The notes: generated by a model from the letters alone, not told the origin. A stretch of 64,000 bases of DNA from Paludibacteraceae bacterium (GCA_024401555.1 JAKSKV010000009.1:38240-102239); one strand, 5' to 3'. Numbered from the stretch's first letter, positions 16,513-25,031 are shown. Translations and numbers: made by a program.

Positions 16513-18501
16513 ATGATGAACAAACTATTACAGACGATTATATCTATTTCCATATTGCTCTGCTATATGGGTTGCTACGCTGCAACGGAAAAGTTGTATG
16601 GTGTCACCTACGATAACAACGGAAATGTATTGGAAAATGTCTCCATCGCGGTGAATGGTGAATGGGTGGATAAGAGCGATGAGAAGGGAGCCTATTCCTT
16701 GCCCTTTAATTTCATAAACCGTTCCGCTGACCCTGATCTTGATAACCATTTTTACACGGTTGTCACTTATGGGAAAAAAGGATATATCGACTTTTATAAG
16801 TCCGTTAGATATCCTTTCCCCGATGAATGTAATGTCTCTCTTGTCTCGGAATCCATGTGTGAGCCCATTCCTAGTTTTGATGCCTCTCAAGGTTTCCATT
16901 ACGAATCTGAGCGGAGTGGGGTTCGGATAACCATTCCTGATTATTCTTTCGACTATCAGGAGGAGGGGCGATTCTATACGGGGCGGGTGAACGCCAAGGT
17001 GTATGTGGCCAAAACATTAGCTCCATTCACCAATATTATTCCTTATGGTAATGTGTATCGTGATTTTGGAGGAAAGTGTGGTAATTACATTGGGGTGTTT
17101 TATGTCCGATTCTATGCGGAGGATTCAAAGGAACTACTGCTTAGAAAAGAGATATACGTTACGCTTCCTTCCGAGAGGAGTGGTTATGCAGTCCTCTCGC
17201 ACTTTGACAAGGATCTGATGACGTGGCGATACAAAGGACCTGTGGAGTATGACCATGTAGACTTCTCGTATGATATGAGATTGAAGCAAACAGGTCTATA
17301 TAGTTGCAACCGATATAAAGGGGAGGTTTTTCGAGAATATGCCTATTATTTGAATGGTCAGGATAACAAACCATTGTCGCATGGTGTGCTGAAGGTGCAA
17401 TATAATAATGCTACCGCTTATTCCTATGCGAACAAGGATGGGAAAGGCATGTTTTATCTTCCTTTTGGTTATAACACCTCCCCAAGTTCATTCAATGTTG
17501 AGTTCGCCGGTATTCAATTTGAACAGTTAGATTCGCATGAAAAAAAATCCATAGAATGCTTTGTGCATCCTGCCGAATTGGAGAGGGTGATCCGTCGTTA
17601 TGGAGAGGTAAAGTTTTATGAGACACGATTGGACGGCTATTTGCCTCCAGAGGGGTCTGTTTGTCGTCTTGTGGTGAAATATTCCCTTGACTCTTTGTTG
17701 ATTGCGTGCTCACAGTTCGAGCGAAAACAGTTGGGGTGGATGATTCTTAATGGAGTGCTTGTTGTACTGCTCCTATGTGCATTGGTGTTGATTAGTCGTG
17801 ATAAATACAAAGAGTATGTGAGCAGTAAATATCGGTCTAGTGGGGGATTCGACAATGAACTCCGGTTGATTGCCCAGGTGTTGAAATTGAGTCCCGGATT
17901 CTCTGATAGGCAGAAAGAGTTGATCGTTAAATATAGGGAGCTGCGGTGCCCATGTTGGTTTAAATGGGGAGAGAAAGAATTGAATGCTAGAACTATTGAG
18001 ATTGTCGATAAGTATAGATGGGTTATTATATCGGTATCGGATAGGAATGACTTGATTAGTCATCTGAATAAGACCCTCACTGGCAATGCTCCCCTTAACT
18101 TGGTCCATCTGCTCTTCAAATTGGCGATAGAGGATGATGGCATTAAGCGTGAAGAATGGGACGTGTTGAACCGAATCATGGTTGACTTGAAGCTTAGTCA
18201 GAAGAATGTGGATTTCATGAAACGCTATTATGGTCCGCTTCGTACCGAATTTGAGGAGTCCGAAAAACGTGATCAGTCAAGTGAAAAACGAGCTGTGCCA
18301 TCGGAGGATGTAACGCTTACGGCGGAATACACCTTGCTGGGCATCCCTGTCGGATCCTCCAAAGAGGAGATAAAGCGTGCCTACCGTCAATTGGCTTTGG
18401 AGTACCATCCAGATCTTCCGAAAAACGCCACTCGCCATACGGAGTGTGTGCGTAAGATGGCGGAGATCAATTTGGCGTATGATCGTTTGATGAAGGGGTA
18501 G
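16513..18501 (+). CDS. Transmembrane J-domain protein A (exported region, TM, helical domain, J domain)
   Basis: 662 aa. Residues 1-24 are a signal peptide. About 27-110 looks like a carboxypeptidase-regulatory or CNA-B-like beta-sandwich (YDNNGNVLENVSIAVNG, then KSDEKGAYSLPF). About 110-400 is further exported beta-rich sequence. One membrane helix lies at about 407-428, followed by a basic RDKYKEY. About 440-590 is helical with FKLAIEDDGIKREEWDVLNRIM, reminiscent of the acidic repeat of TerB/DjlA. The last 58 residues (from about 604) are a J domain with HPD near 631-633. The predicted topology puts the J domain in the cytoplasm, where it could stimulate DnaK. This resembles DjlA with a large periplasmic domain added. 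A paralogue follows 12 bp downstream. The domain chain is not a family I can name. Confidence 0.8.
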   Translation: MMNKLLQTIISISILLCYMGCYAATEKLYGVTYDNNGNVLENVSIAVNGEWVDKSDEKGAYSLPFNFINRSADPDLDNHFYTVVTYGKKGYIDFYKSVRYPFPDECNVSLVSESMCEPIPSFDASQGFHYESERSGVRITIPDYSFDYQEEGRFYTGRVNAKVYVAKTLAPFTNIIPYGNVYRDFGGKCGNYIGVFYVRFYAEDSKELLLRKEIYVTLPSERSGYAVLSHFDKDLMTWRYKGPVEYDHVDFSYDMRLKQTGLYSCNRYKGEVFREYAYYLNGQDNKPLSHGVLKVQYNNATAYSYANKDGKGMFYLPFGYNTSPSSFNVEFAGIQFEQLDSHEKKSIECFVHPAELERVIRRYGEVKFYETRLDGYLPPEGSVCRLVVKYSLDSLLIACSQFERKQLGWMILNGVLVVLLLCALVLISRDKYKEYVSSKYRSSGGFDNELRLIAQVLKLSPGFSDRQKELIVKYRELRCPCWFKWGEKELNARTIEIVDKYRWVIISVSDRNDLISHLNKTLTGNAPLNLVHLLFKLAIEDDGIKREEWDVLNRIMVDLKLSQKNVDFMKRYYGPLRTEFEESEKRDQSSEKRAVPSEDVTLTAEYTLLGIPVGSSKEEIKRAYRQLALEYHPDLPKNATRHTECVRKMAEINLAYDRLMKG

Positions 18502-18513
18502 GAGATTTATTGT

Positions 18514-20472
18514 ATGAGAAAGTATATATTATCCATATTGTTGTTGTTCGTGGCACTTGGCCAAGGTTTTGCGAAAGAGGTACCTTTTACAGTGGTTTGT
18601 GGCTCTGTTTTATCTGGATGCTACGCCGTACAATCCGCAAGGGTTGAGTTCCAGGGATTTGAACCTTGTGAGACAGATAAGGATGGCCGATTCTGTACAA
18701 TGACTACCTCTGCTAACGGTGGCAAGGTGCGTGTGTCTAACCCAGACTATTGGACCTATTATTATTCTTCGGATGAGGAAATACACAATATTCATCTCGC
18801 CGGAGTAGATTGTGGTTATTATTATGATGATGGTTCTCCCTCTCCTAAATGTCCTGTAAGAGCCTACGAGTATGCATTTTCCGCAGAGGTAGGACTGATG
18901 GCGAATCGGGAGGGTATTAAGATTGAAATTCCTGCTGATGTGAATAGGTCTGGGGAAAGTAAAAAGGATCGTTTAATTGTGAGGATCGCTTCCCCTACAC
19001 GCTTTACCAATGTGCCCCCTGGTGGTTGGGAATATGAGGCTATGGGGGGTGAGAGCGTAGGTACTATAATGGCGTTCAATATAGTTCTCTACTCAGATGA
19101 TGAGTCTGATCGGAAAATACATCTAAGTATCGCAAGTGGTTTGGAAAGCGATTTGCCGGCAACGATTATGCGGTTTGATGAGAATGCTTTTAATTGGGAT
19201 CTTGTTACGTCTGCTGGTTCAAGGAATCGTCGTTATGATTTTGAATTAAGTGAACGGAATTTTAAAAAGTCTGCCTGGTATTGTTGTCATATATTCAAAG
19301 AACCGATCCGAAAAGTGAATCTATGTGTTAAGGATAAGTCTGGTTATGGAGTTCCAAATTCAAGATTTCGGATGAAGGGCATACGTCCAGCTACGATTTT
19401 GACTGATGAGAAGGGAAAAATCTTTTTCTACTTACCTCTTTCTTGTGAAGAATTGAATTTGGATTTTGAAGGTTGTTACTACTCATACATACTAGGTTCA
19501 ACAATAAATATTGTGAATTGGGTGATTGATCCTGATAGTGTGTGCTCTACTTCTCTTGGTTTCCTCAATTCTGAAAATAACGAAGATGCGTGGTTTGATA
19601 TATCCATCCCTGATCTTACTGTGAGACCTGATCTTACGGTGGGAGGAGAGCGTTCTTCTCAAATTTTAGATGATTTTGAAGAGGAGTCAGCGTCAACAAG
19701 TGAAAAGCTTCAAAACAAGGAGGATGAATCTCAACCGGAAATACATCCCTATATAGGCTCGAAACAATCTTGTCTAATTGCATTGGTATTGGTATCGGTT
19801 TTCGGTATTATAGTGCTTCGCTATTATGCAACTAAATTGCTCACCCCCAATACAAAAGGAATTCCATCTCTAATAGTTAGTGTATTGTCTCTCCATCCCA
19901 TTTTTTCTGAACGACAACAGGAATTGGTGAAAAATTATTTTGCCCAGAGTTCGTTGAAGAGTACAGGAAAATATCTTCAAACTATTAGAAATCTTATGGG
20001 AGAGAAGATAGATTTGGCGTCTGCTTTTGAGACTGTCAATAGAGATCTTAGTTTTACAGAGCGTCGTGTGTTCTTGCAGTTGCTGTTTAAATTGGCGGCA
20101 GATGACGATGGCATCAAAAATGATGAGTGGCAGTTGCTCAACGAAATCATGGTGGGCTTGAAGATGAACAAAGCAAACATAGATTACCTAATGCGCCGCT
20201 ATGCACCGCTACGAACTGAATTCGAAGATTTTGAACAGAGCAGTTATTCATCTAATTACAAAGAAACCTCTACCTACTCGTATGCCTCTTCTTCCGATTA
20301 TGAGTTGTTGGGAATTTCTGTTAGTTCTTCTCATGAAGAGGTTCAACGTGCCTACCACCGATTAGCCAAAGAATACCATCCAGACCTTCCTAAGAATGCG
20401 AATCGTCATGCGGAGTGTGTACGGAAGATGGCGGAGATCAATTTGGCGTATGATCGTTTGATGAAGGGGTAG
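18514..20472 (+). CDS. Transmembrane J-domain protein B (paralogue of the preceding gene)
   Basis: 652 aa with the same plan as its neighbour. Signal peptide 1-20. Exported beta-rich region with several Cys residues (CGSVLSGCYAVQSARVEFQG, DKDGRFCTM). An acidic Ser/Glu-rich linker at about 385-410, absent in A. TM at about 419-438. Helical domain with FKLAADDDGIKNDEWQLLNEIMVGLKM. J domain from about 594 with YHPDLPKNA. The exported halves are strongly diverged between the two proteins, while the cytoplasmic parts are clearly homologous and the last 48 nt are identical. The 12-bp spacing implies one transcript. Inference: two receptors with different external parts feed the same chaperone-recruiting output. 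Confidence 0.8.
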   Translation: MRKYILSILLLFVALGQGFAKEVPFTVVCGSVLSGCYAVQSARVEFQGFEPCETDKDGRFCTMTTSANGGKVRVSNPDYWTYYYSSDEEIHNIHLAGVDCGYYYDDGSPSPKCPVRAYEYAFSAEVGLMANREGIKIEIPADVNRSGESKKDRLIVRIASPTRFTNVPPGGWEYEAMGGESVGTIMAFNIVLYSDDESDRKIHLSIASGLESDLPATIMRFDENAFNWDLVTSAGSRNRRYDFELSERNFKKSAWYCCHIFKEPIRKVNLCVKDKSGYGVPNSRFRMKGIRPATILTDEKGKIFFYLPLSCEELNLDFEGCYYSYILGSTINIVNWVIDPDSVCSTSLGFLNSENNEDAWFDISIPDLTVRPDLTVGGERSSQILDDFEEESASTSEKLQNKEDESQPEIHPYIGSKQSCLIALVLVSVFGIIVLRYYATKLLTPNTKGIPSLIVSVLSLHPIFSERQQELVKNYFAQSSLKSTGKYLQTIRNLMGEKIDLASAFETVNRDLSFTERRVFLQLLFKLAADDDGIKNDEWQLLNEIMVGLKMNKANIDYLMRRYAPLRTEFEDFEQSSYSSNYKETSTYSYASSSDYELLGISVSSSHEEVQRAYHRLAKEYHPDLPKNANRHAECVRKMAEINLAYDRLMKG

Positions 20473-20975
20473 AGGGCTAGAAGCGTCCGTAGGACGCCAC
20501 TTCGCATAACCCCGTACATCGTAGCGAAGCGGGATGTGCGGGGCAGATGTGGTGTGATCTCTATCCGTAAGGCATAGTCACACTGTGTATCAGCTATACA
20601 TGAGCACGTGCGGGGGGCAGACAACATAGAGATACCCCATACTGCCGTCCGTAGGACGTTACATACATAACCCCGTACATCGGAGCGCAGCGGGATGTGC
20701 GGGGATTTGACATAAGGATGTATAGCGTGCTGCATACAGTATCTCCCCAAGCGTATCCACCTATTGATCTCCTATCTCCTCACGGTCCGTGGAAGTGTTT
20801 GCCCCACGCACGTCTCCGCAGCGTGCTATGTTGACTATGCGAGGTTATTGAGTTATGCTGATACTATCTCATAAGGTGTGTGTCTGTTTTGTCACCCACG
20901 CACGTCTTCGCTAACGCTACGACGTACATGGTTATGAAAATATCGTCCTTCGGACGTTATGTAGAGGGCAGCAAA
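20473..20975. repeat. Cluster of extragenic palindromic repeats
   Basis: A gene-free stretch. Copy 1 (20484-20543) and copy 2 (20646-20704) share CGTCCGTAGGACG, then ATAACCCCGTACATCG, a short variable loop, and AGCGGGATGTGCGGGG. The CCCCGTACATC and GATGTGCGGGG arms can pair into a hairpin. A third, partial palindrome, CGTCCTTCGGACG, lies at 20944-20956. CCCACGCACGTCT occurs at about 20803 and 20895. No ORF, transposase or tRNA is present. The pattern is that of a REP-like family which would be expected elsewhere in the genome. Confidence 0.7.
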
Positions 20976-20979
20976 CAAA

Positions 20980-21007
20980 AAGGGCATGCCATCAATGACA
21001 TGCCCTT
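20980..21007 (-). terminator. Rho-independent terminator of the C1 peptidase gene
   Basis: AAGGGCATG / CATGCCCTT 9-bp stem with a 10-base loop, followed on the minus strand by a T-run, 22 bases past the stop of the protease gene. Confidence 0.8.
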
Positions 21008-21028
21008 CCTTGTATACGAAGAAATCAA

Positions 21029-22459
21029 TTATCTTTTGTTCTTCATTCTGATCAATGAACGGGTTACCTCGCTGTTGCGGTAAGCGTTCGCGTGTTTGCT
21101 GTCAACGATGGTGTTGACAATGGATGTACCGTTGCTGTTCAATCTGCCTGCAGCCACATAGAGAGGAGCGAGGTCTTGACCTGCCAAGTAGCTGAAGTTG
21201 TCAGCTGGCTTGTCGTCGCCTACTGTCTCGTATGGATCGGCGATCAAAGCGGTGTAGTAGTTGCCTGCTGTAGCGTCGGCAGGAATTTGGTAAGTAGCCT
21301 TGAGGGTTACGGTCTCACCAGGATTTACGTTCTTAGCCGTCTTGTTCTCCATCACGATGAACTTCTCAGACAAGTCTCTTGATTTGAAGAGCAAATAGAT
21401 GATGTCGTAATCTGAAGTGGAAACGACTGATGTGCCTTTGTTGGTGAAGGTGTACTCAACACTTCTGTTACCATCTGCCAACTCCTTGTCAGCGATAATC
21501 TTCACAGCCACATCATTTCCAGTAGCGCTTCTTGGTGCGGCGTTGACCTTCGCTGCGTTGGTCGCACCCCAAACACCGAAGCAGAATTGGGTGGTGAAGA
21601 AGGTGTAATCCACCCAGATATAACCATTGTCACCCCAATCGGTGGCACCCCAAGAGTTTTGAAGGCGGAACGCTTTCTTGGAATCGTCGTAACCGACCAA
21701 CATCATCGCATGGTAAGCGTGTTGTCCTTTGTAGGTCTTGGTGTCCGATTTGATGACATTGCTGCTGTTCCAAGCCATGAAGTTATCTCCTAATTTCGCA
21801 CCGATTACAAGCGGACCCTCTTGCAAGTGAGCCTTGATGTTTTCCGCAGTCATACCATATGCGGTGCCGTTGCTGCTCATCTCCGCACTATATGCGATGG
21901 TACGGTAGCTTGTGATCTTGTTGTTGCTTAATCCCTTACCTGCCACATTGTCGCAGGTCATCTTCATGTTGGTGAAAGGAACGGTGGCCATCGTAGCGAC
22001 GCCTTTGGATTGGATCGCCTTGAAGGCAGGGTCGAAGCTGGAACCGCCACATCCGCTGCTCACCTCGCTGCTGTAACCCGAACGCATGGAGTGCCATACA
22101 TCCACTGGACTACATTGGTAAGCAGGTTGGTTTTTGAGTGCGTGGTCCCATGTTCCATCCTTCATGTTGAGGGTGGTCTTGAGTCCGTAGGCGGTTGCCC
22201 ATGCTACACAGGTGCCATATTGACCTTGGTTTCCTACTGGAGGACAATATCTCTCCCAGCTAACGTTGGTGTTGCTGACGTCATTGCCGTCAAGCACCTC
22301 GTCTTTGTCTTCCCAGTTCTCTTGGGATGGGTCGTAACCCAACATCTCTACGAAGATGCTGAGGATTTCGTTCAGCATCTCTTCGTCACACGATGTCATG
22401 AAGAGCGCCGCGCACATCATTGTTGCGATGGCGAATTTTTTTCTGAAAAATTTGAACAT
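21029..22459 (-). CDS. Papain-like (C1 family) cysteine protease lipoprotein
   Basis: 476 aa. The N-terminal signal ends in a lipobox (LFMTSC, Cys at about 24), so it is predicted to be surface or periplasm anchored. The papain fold spans about residues 65-310: VGNQGQYGTCVAWATAYG holds the oxyanion Gln and catalytic Cys, HAYHAMMLVGYDD the catalytic His, and RLQNSWGATDWGDNGY the catalytic Asn. The C-terminal 150 residues form a beta-rich domain of adhesion or inhibitor-like character (VEYTFTNKGTSVVS...). No T9SS domain is present. It could process dietary or host protein, but the substrate is unknown. Confidence 0.88.
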   Translation of the reverse strand: MFKFFRKKFAIATMMCAALFMTSCDEEMLNEILSIFVEMLGYDPSQENWEDKDEVLDGNDVSNTNVSWERYCPPVGNQGQYGTCVAWATAYGLKTTLNMKDGTWDHALKNQPAYQCSPVDVWHSMRSGYSSEVSSGCGGSSFDPAFKAIQSKGVATMATVPFTNMKMTCDNVAGKGLSNNKITSYRTIAYSAEMSSNGTAYGMTAENIKAHLQEGPLVIGAKLGDNFMAWNSSNVIKSDTKTYKGQHAYHAMMLVGYDDSKKAFRLQNSWGATDWGDNGYIWVDYTFFTTQFCFGVWGATNAAKVNAAPRSATGNDVAVKIIADKELADGNRSVEYTFTNKGTSVVSTSDYDIIYLLFKSRDLSEKFIVMENKTAKNVNPGETVTLKATYQIPADATAGNYYTALIADPYETVGDDKPADNFSYLAGQDLAPLYVAAGRLNSNGTSIVNTIVDSKHANAYRNSEVTRSLIRMKNKR

Positions 22460-22496
22460 AATGCTAAAGTTTTATGGGGGATTCCCCTCGTTTTTG

Positions 22497-23399
22497 TTAT
22501 TTGCTATTTTCTATGTTGTAAGTTCCGATGAAGGTGGCGCCTGTTGTTTGGCATCCTCCCGCAATTTGAGAGTCGTTGGTTTTTACATTGCCTCGGAACT
22601 GGGATGCGCCCATGTCGCATTTCCCTTGCACGGATGCTCCGATGAAATCGAAGCGGCTGTCGAACCTGCCGTTGGAGAGGTTAACTTCGCCAGCGCATTT
22701 CGCGTAGTTGAAAAGCATCTCTCCTTTCACCTTTGCGTTGGAGAAGTCAAAATCGCCTTCCGACTTCAAGTTGCTGAGTTGGAAATTCTCTACGGTGAGG
22801 TTCTGTAGTGTGGCGCCTTGTTTGAAATTGGCGTCCATCATATTCAAGTCGCCGCGGAAGATGGTACCGCACATCATAAAAATGGAGTCGGCGCTGATTT
22901 CCCACCACTGGTTTTGTTTGCCCATGCAGAGCATGTTGTTGAATTCCGTATTTCCTCTGAATACGGAGTTGTTGAAGTTGACCGTGCGCTCGAACTCCGA
23001 TTCGCTGAAATCGACATCTTTCCTGAAATCGCAGTCGATGAAGTTCACATCCTTGGCGAAGTGGCTTTTGACAGGAACCTTCCTACCGTTCACCTCCTTG
23101 ACCCCTTCGCTTTTCACGGAGCCCAGAAATACGCAGCTTTGAAAGTATATGCTACCTTGGATATTAGCGGTGAATTGTCCTGGTGTGGAGAGTTCCACAT
23201 CGTTGATCTCCGTGAAGATGAGGTCGTCTTTGATGATCGCGTTGGCGACCAACAGAGCCTCCCCTTTGTTTAATTTTTTGATGATCGTTTTCGCAGCATA
23301 CTCCTTGGTCTGGTTTTTGCCGTCACTCTGAGCATTGCCGCATGAGGCAGTGAAAAGTCCCATGGTCAAAAGAACGATTACTTTCTTTAAGTTATTCAT
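22497..23399 (-). CDS. Pentapeptide-repeat-like lipoprotein
   Basis: 300 aa from the ATG at 23399 (the longer frame starts with GTG). The lipobox is LFTASC. Residues about 75-295 are built from repeats in which every fifth residue is Phe/Leu with small neighbours, such as FIDCDFRKDVDFSESEF, VNFNNSVFRGNTEF, FDFSNAKVKGEMLF and CDMGASQFRGNV. This fits a right-handed quadrilateral beta-helix. Such proteins are usually cytoplasmic or structural; here the lipid anchor puts it in the envelope. Function unknown. It is on the same strand as, and 37 bp upstream of, the C1 protease gene, so the two may be co-transcribed. Confidence 0.75.
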   Translation of the reverse strand: MNNLKKVIVLLTMGLFTASCGNAQSDGKNQTKEYAAKTIIKKLNKGEALLVANAIIKDDLIFTEINDVELSTPGQFTANIQGSIYFQSCVFLGSVKSEGVKEVNGRKVPVKSHFAKDVNFIDCDFRKDVDFSESEFERTVNFNNSVFRGNTEFNNMLCMGKQNQWWEISADSIFMMCGTIFRGDLNMMDANFKQGATLQNLTVENFQLSNLKSEGDFDFSNAKVKGEMLFNYAKCAGEVNLSNGRFDSRFDFIGASVQGKCDMGASQFRGNVKTNDSQIAGGCQTTGATFIGTYNIENSK

Positions 23400-23442
23400 A
23401 AGCACACATCCTTATACTATCGCGAATTTAAATTTTTTTCCC

Positions 23443-23450
23443 TACATTTG
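23443..23450 (+). promoter_or_regulatory. -7 box in front of two tiny ORFs
   Basis: TACATTTG on the plus strand, 26 bases upstream of the ATG at 23477. No TTTG at the expected -33 distance. Confidence 0.4.
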
Positions 23451-23476
23451 GAAATGTAACGACTGATTTTTGAAAG

Positions 23477-23599
23477 ATGATAAAGGAAGTAGAAAAGAGA
23501 CTAAACGTTATGAAAGGAAAGCTAAATGTGCTATTATGGATATTGCCGGTAATGGCGATGTTTGCCCTGCCGTCGTATGGAAGCGAAGAGGCTAAATAA
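23477..23599 (+). CDS. Small putative exported peptide (40 aa)
   Basis: ATG at 23477 gives a 40-aa ORF. Its second half (LNVLLWILPVMAMFALPSYG) looks like a signal peptide or single membrane helix and is followed by SEEAK. An internal Met at codon 12 would give a 29-aa version with a classical signal start MKGK. A -7 promoter box lies upstream. The stop overlaps the ATG of the next small ORF by one base (TAATG), a layout typical of coupled translation. It may be a real small peptide or the remains of a longer gene. No homologue is recognised. Confidence 0.4.
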   Translation: MIKEVEKRLNVMKGKLNVLLWILPVMAMFALPSYGSEEAK

Positions 23600-23766
23600 T
23601 GTACAAGTTGACTGAGAACGGTAAGGAGAATGGCTACGAGGGCGGTAACGGCTATTGGTCTAGTTCGCTTAATGTCGGCCGCCCGTTCTTCGCCTACGGC
23701 AACGACTTCGGTTCGCACCACCCACAAACATCAGCGGGGAAGGCTGTACCTCCCGTACTATCATAG
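23599..23766 (+). CDS. Small putative peptide (55 aa), coupled to the previous ORF
   Basis: Starts in the TAATG overlap at 23599 and encodes 55 aa rich in Gly, Asn, Tyr and Ser (ENGKENGYEGGNGYWSSS), then FFAYGNDFGSHHP and a Pro/Ala-rich end. No signal peptide, no known motif. Together with the 40-aa ORF it could be a two-peptide unit, or one gene broken by a frameshift. Conservation in relatives would decide. Confidence 0.35.
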   Translation: MYKLTENGKENGYEGGNGYWSSSLNVGRPFFAYGNDFGSHHPQTSAGKAVPPVLS

Positions 23767-23776
23767 ACTAAGAAAG

Positions 23777-23817
23777 AAAGCGAAGGCGCTCGCACACGAT
23801 GCGAACGCCATCGCTTT
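23777..23817. terminator. Long imperfect hairpin between convergent genes
   Basis: AAAGCGAAGGCG...TCGCA pairs with TGCGA...CGCC.TCGCTTT across about 41 bases, with few mismatches. It can end transcription of the plus-strand small ORFs and of the minus-strand Rpn remnant. Confidence 0.65.
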
Positions 23818-23831
23818 GGTTTAATACGTTT

Positions 23832-24263
23832 CTATATTTTTGCGATCTCTTCCAATGGAATCTTGGTGATTTCTGCGATCTTTTCGTTGGAAAGTCCCGC
23901 TTGGCGCAGGTTGGAGATGATCAGTTGGCGTTCTTCGGCCTTGCCTTGGACAACACCTTCTGACAAACCTTCTGCTTTCCCTTGTGCGATACCCTTTTCA
24001 ATACCATCCTTCACCCCACGCTTGTACCCATGCTCCTCCATGTCGATCTCGTCTTCGAGCAACTTCATGCTGGCGTCGTAGAGCTTTTGCTCCTCTTCCG
24101 AGAGGGCGGCGACCTTGGCCTTGTCGATCAAACGGAGCAATCCCTCGTCGGCACGCTCATATACAGATGGGTCTATATTTTCCATATTGCCTAAGTTTTT
24201 AAAGGTTTCGAGCCAAAGATTCTTTAGGTTGTTGTTGTTGCAATCCCATTGGAATTTAGGCAA
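23832..24263 (-). pseudogene. Truncated Rpn-family (recombination-promoting nuclease) C-terminal remnant
   Basis: An open frame of 143 codons. It resembles the tail of Rpn/PD-(D/E)XK 'transposase' proteins: FKNLGNMENIDP, then KVAALSEEEQKLYDASMKLLEDEIDMEEHGYKRGVKDG, a run of EKGIAQGKAEGL-type repeats, and LRQAGLSNEKIAEITKIPLEEIAKI. The N-terminal nuclease domain (about 200 aa in the family) is missing. The frame opens with TTG inside a TATCTTTG -7-like box (24261-24268), so if anything is made it would start at the ATG at 24185 (about 116 aa). Most likely a decayed copy. Confidence 0.65.
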
Positions 24264-24356
24264 AGATACAAAATATTTTCGTTGTCGATCCCAAAATTCT
24301 TTGCAGTTCCGTCAGCGGGGAGTGGTTGGACCGTTGGTGGATGAGGGCTGTGATAA

Positions 24357-24390
24357 AATTCAAAATTCAAAATTTAAAATTCAGAATTAA
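24357..24390. repeat. Short AAAATTCA-type direct repeats
   Basis: Four tandem, slightly degenerate copies of CAAAATT/TAAAATT within 34 bases. Simple AT-rich repeat of a kind common between Bacteroidota genes. Confidence 0.5.
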
Positions 24391-24433
24391 TTTTAGTATC
24401 TTTACGCGTCAAAAAGTTTTTATCGTATTGCAG

Positions 24434-25006
24434 ATGGAAAGGAAGAGACATTTTGTATTGCTTATGGTCGTTTGGGTGATGGCTGTTTTACCGGTCTTTT
24501 CCCAAAAGGATTTCTTTGGATTCAATGAAATTGAGGTGGCCGGAGAAACTTATCAGCTCAAATGGTCCGCAAAGATGAAGAACGGAAGAATCCTGGAGGA
24601 GTTCGTCCGTGCCAAAGATGATCTGGGCAAATACGAAAAGAAGGTGGTCTTCGAGAAGTCCTCTGTCGGTAAAAGTGTGGCGGATGAGGTGAATAGCGAT
24701 ATGGCGAAGCTTGCCTTGATGAAGGAGCAGAGCATCGTGTTCAACTTCAACCAATTGGAGAGCGACCAGCCTGATGAGGTATGGTTGGAATATACACAAG
24801 GCAATGTGCAGGGCGGTACGCCGTTCTTGTTGGAGTGGAACTTCTGCCGCTATAAGAATGTGGATGGATGCGTGGTGTTGTTCAGATACAGACAGCGTGT
24901 CTATGATACCAAAGAGGAGTCGTTCACCAAGAAGGTGGAGAAGGGGCGTGAAGCGTGGTTAAGCAAACTTACCTCTTTCCCGTTCCCTGATTTAAAGGAG
25001 AAATAA
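24434..25006 (+). CDS. Exported protein of unknown function
   Basis: 190 aa from the ATG at 24434, preceded by a near -7 box (TATCTTTA, 24397-24404). The signal peptide is residues 1-24 (VLPVFSQ). The mature part is mixed alpha/beta and charged, with WSAKMKNGRILEEFVRAKDD and WLEYTQGNVQGGTPFLLEW. No motif is recognised. The upstream in-frame extension is rejected because it reads through AT-rich repeat sequence. It sits 25 bp upstream of ffh and may share its transcript, though a functional link is not evident. Confidence 0.6.
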   Translation: MERKRHFVLLMVVWVMAVLPVFSQKDFFGFNEIEVAGETYQLKWSAKMKNGRILEEFVRAKDDLGKYEKKVVFEKSSVGKSVADEVNSDMAKLALMKEQSIVFNFNQLESDQPDEVWLEYTQGNVQGGTPFLLEWNFCRYKNVDGCVVLFRYRQRVYDTKEESFTKKVEKGREAWLSKLTSFPFPDLKEK

Positions 25007-25031
25007 TTATAAAATAGATAGATAATCGATT

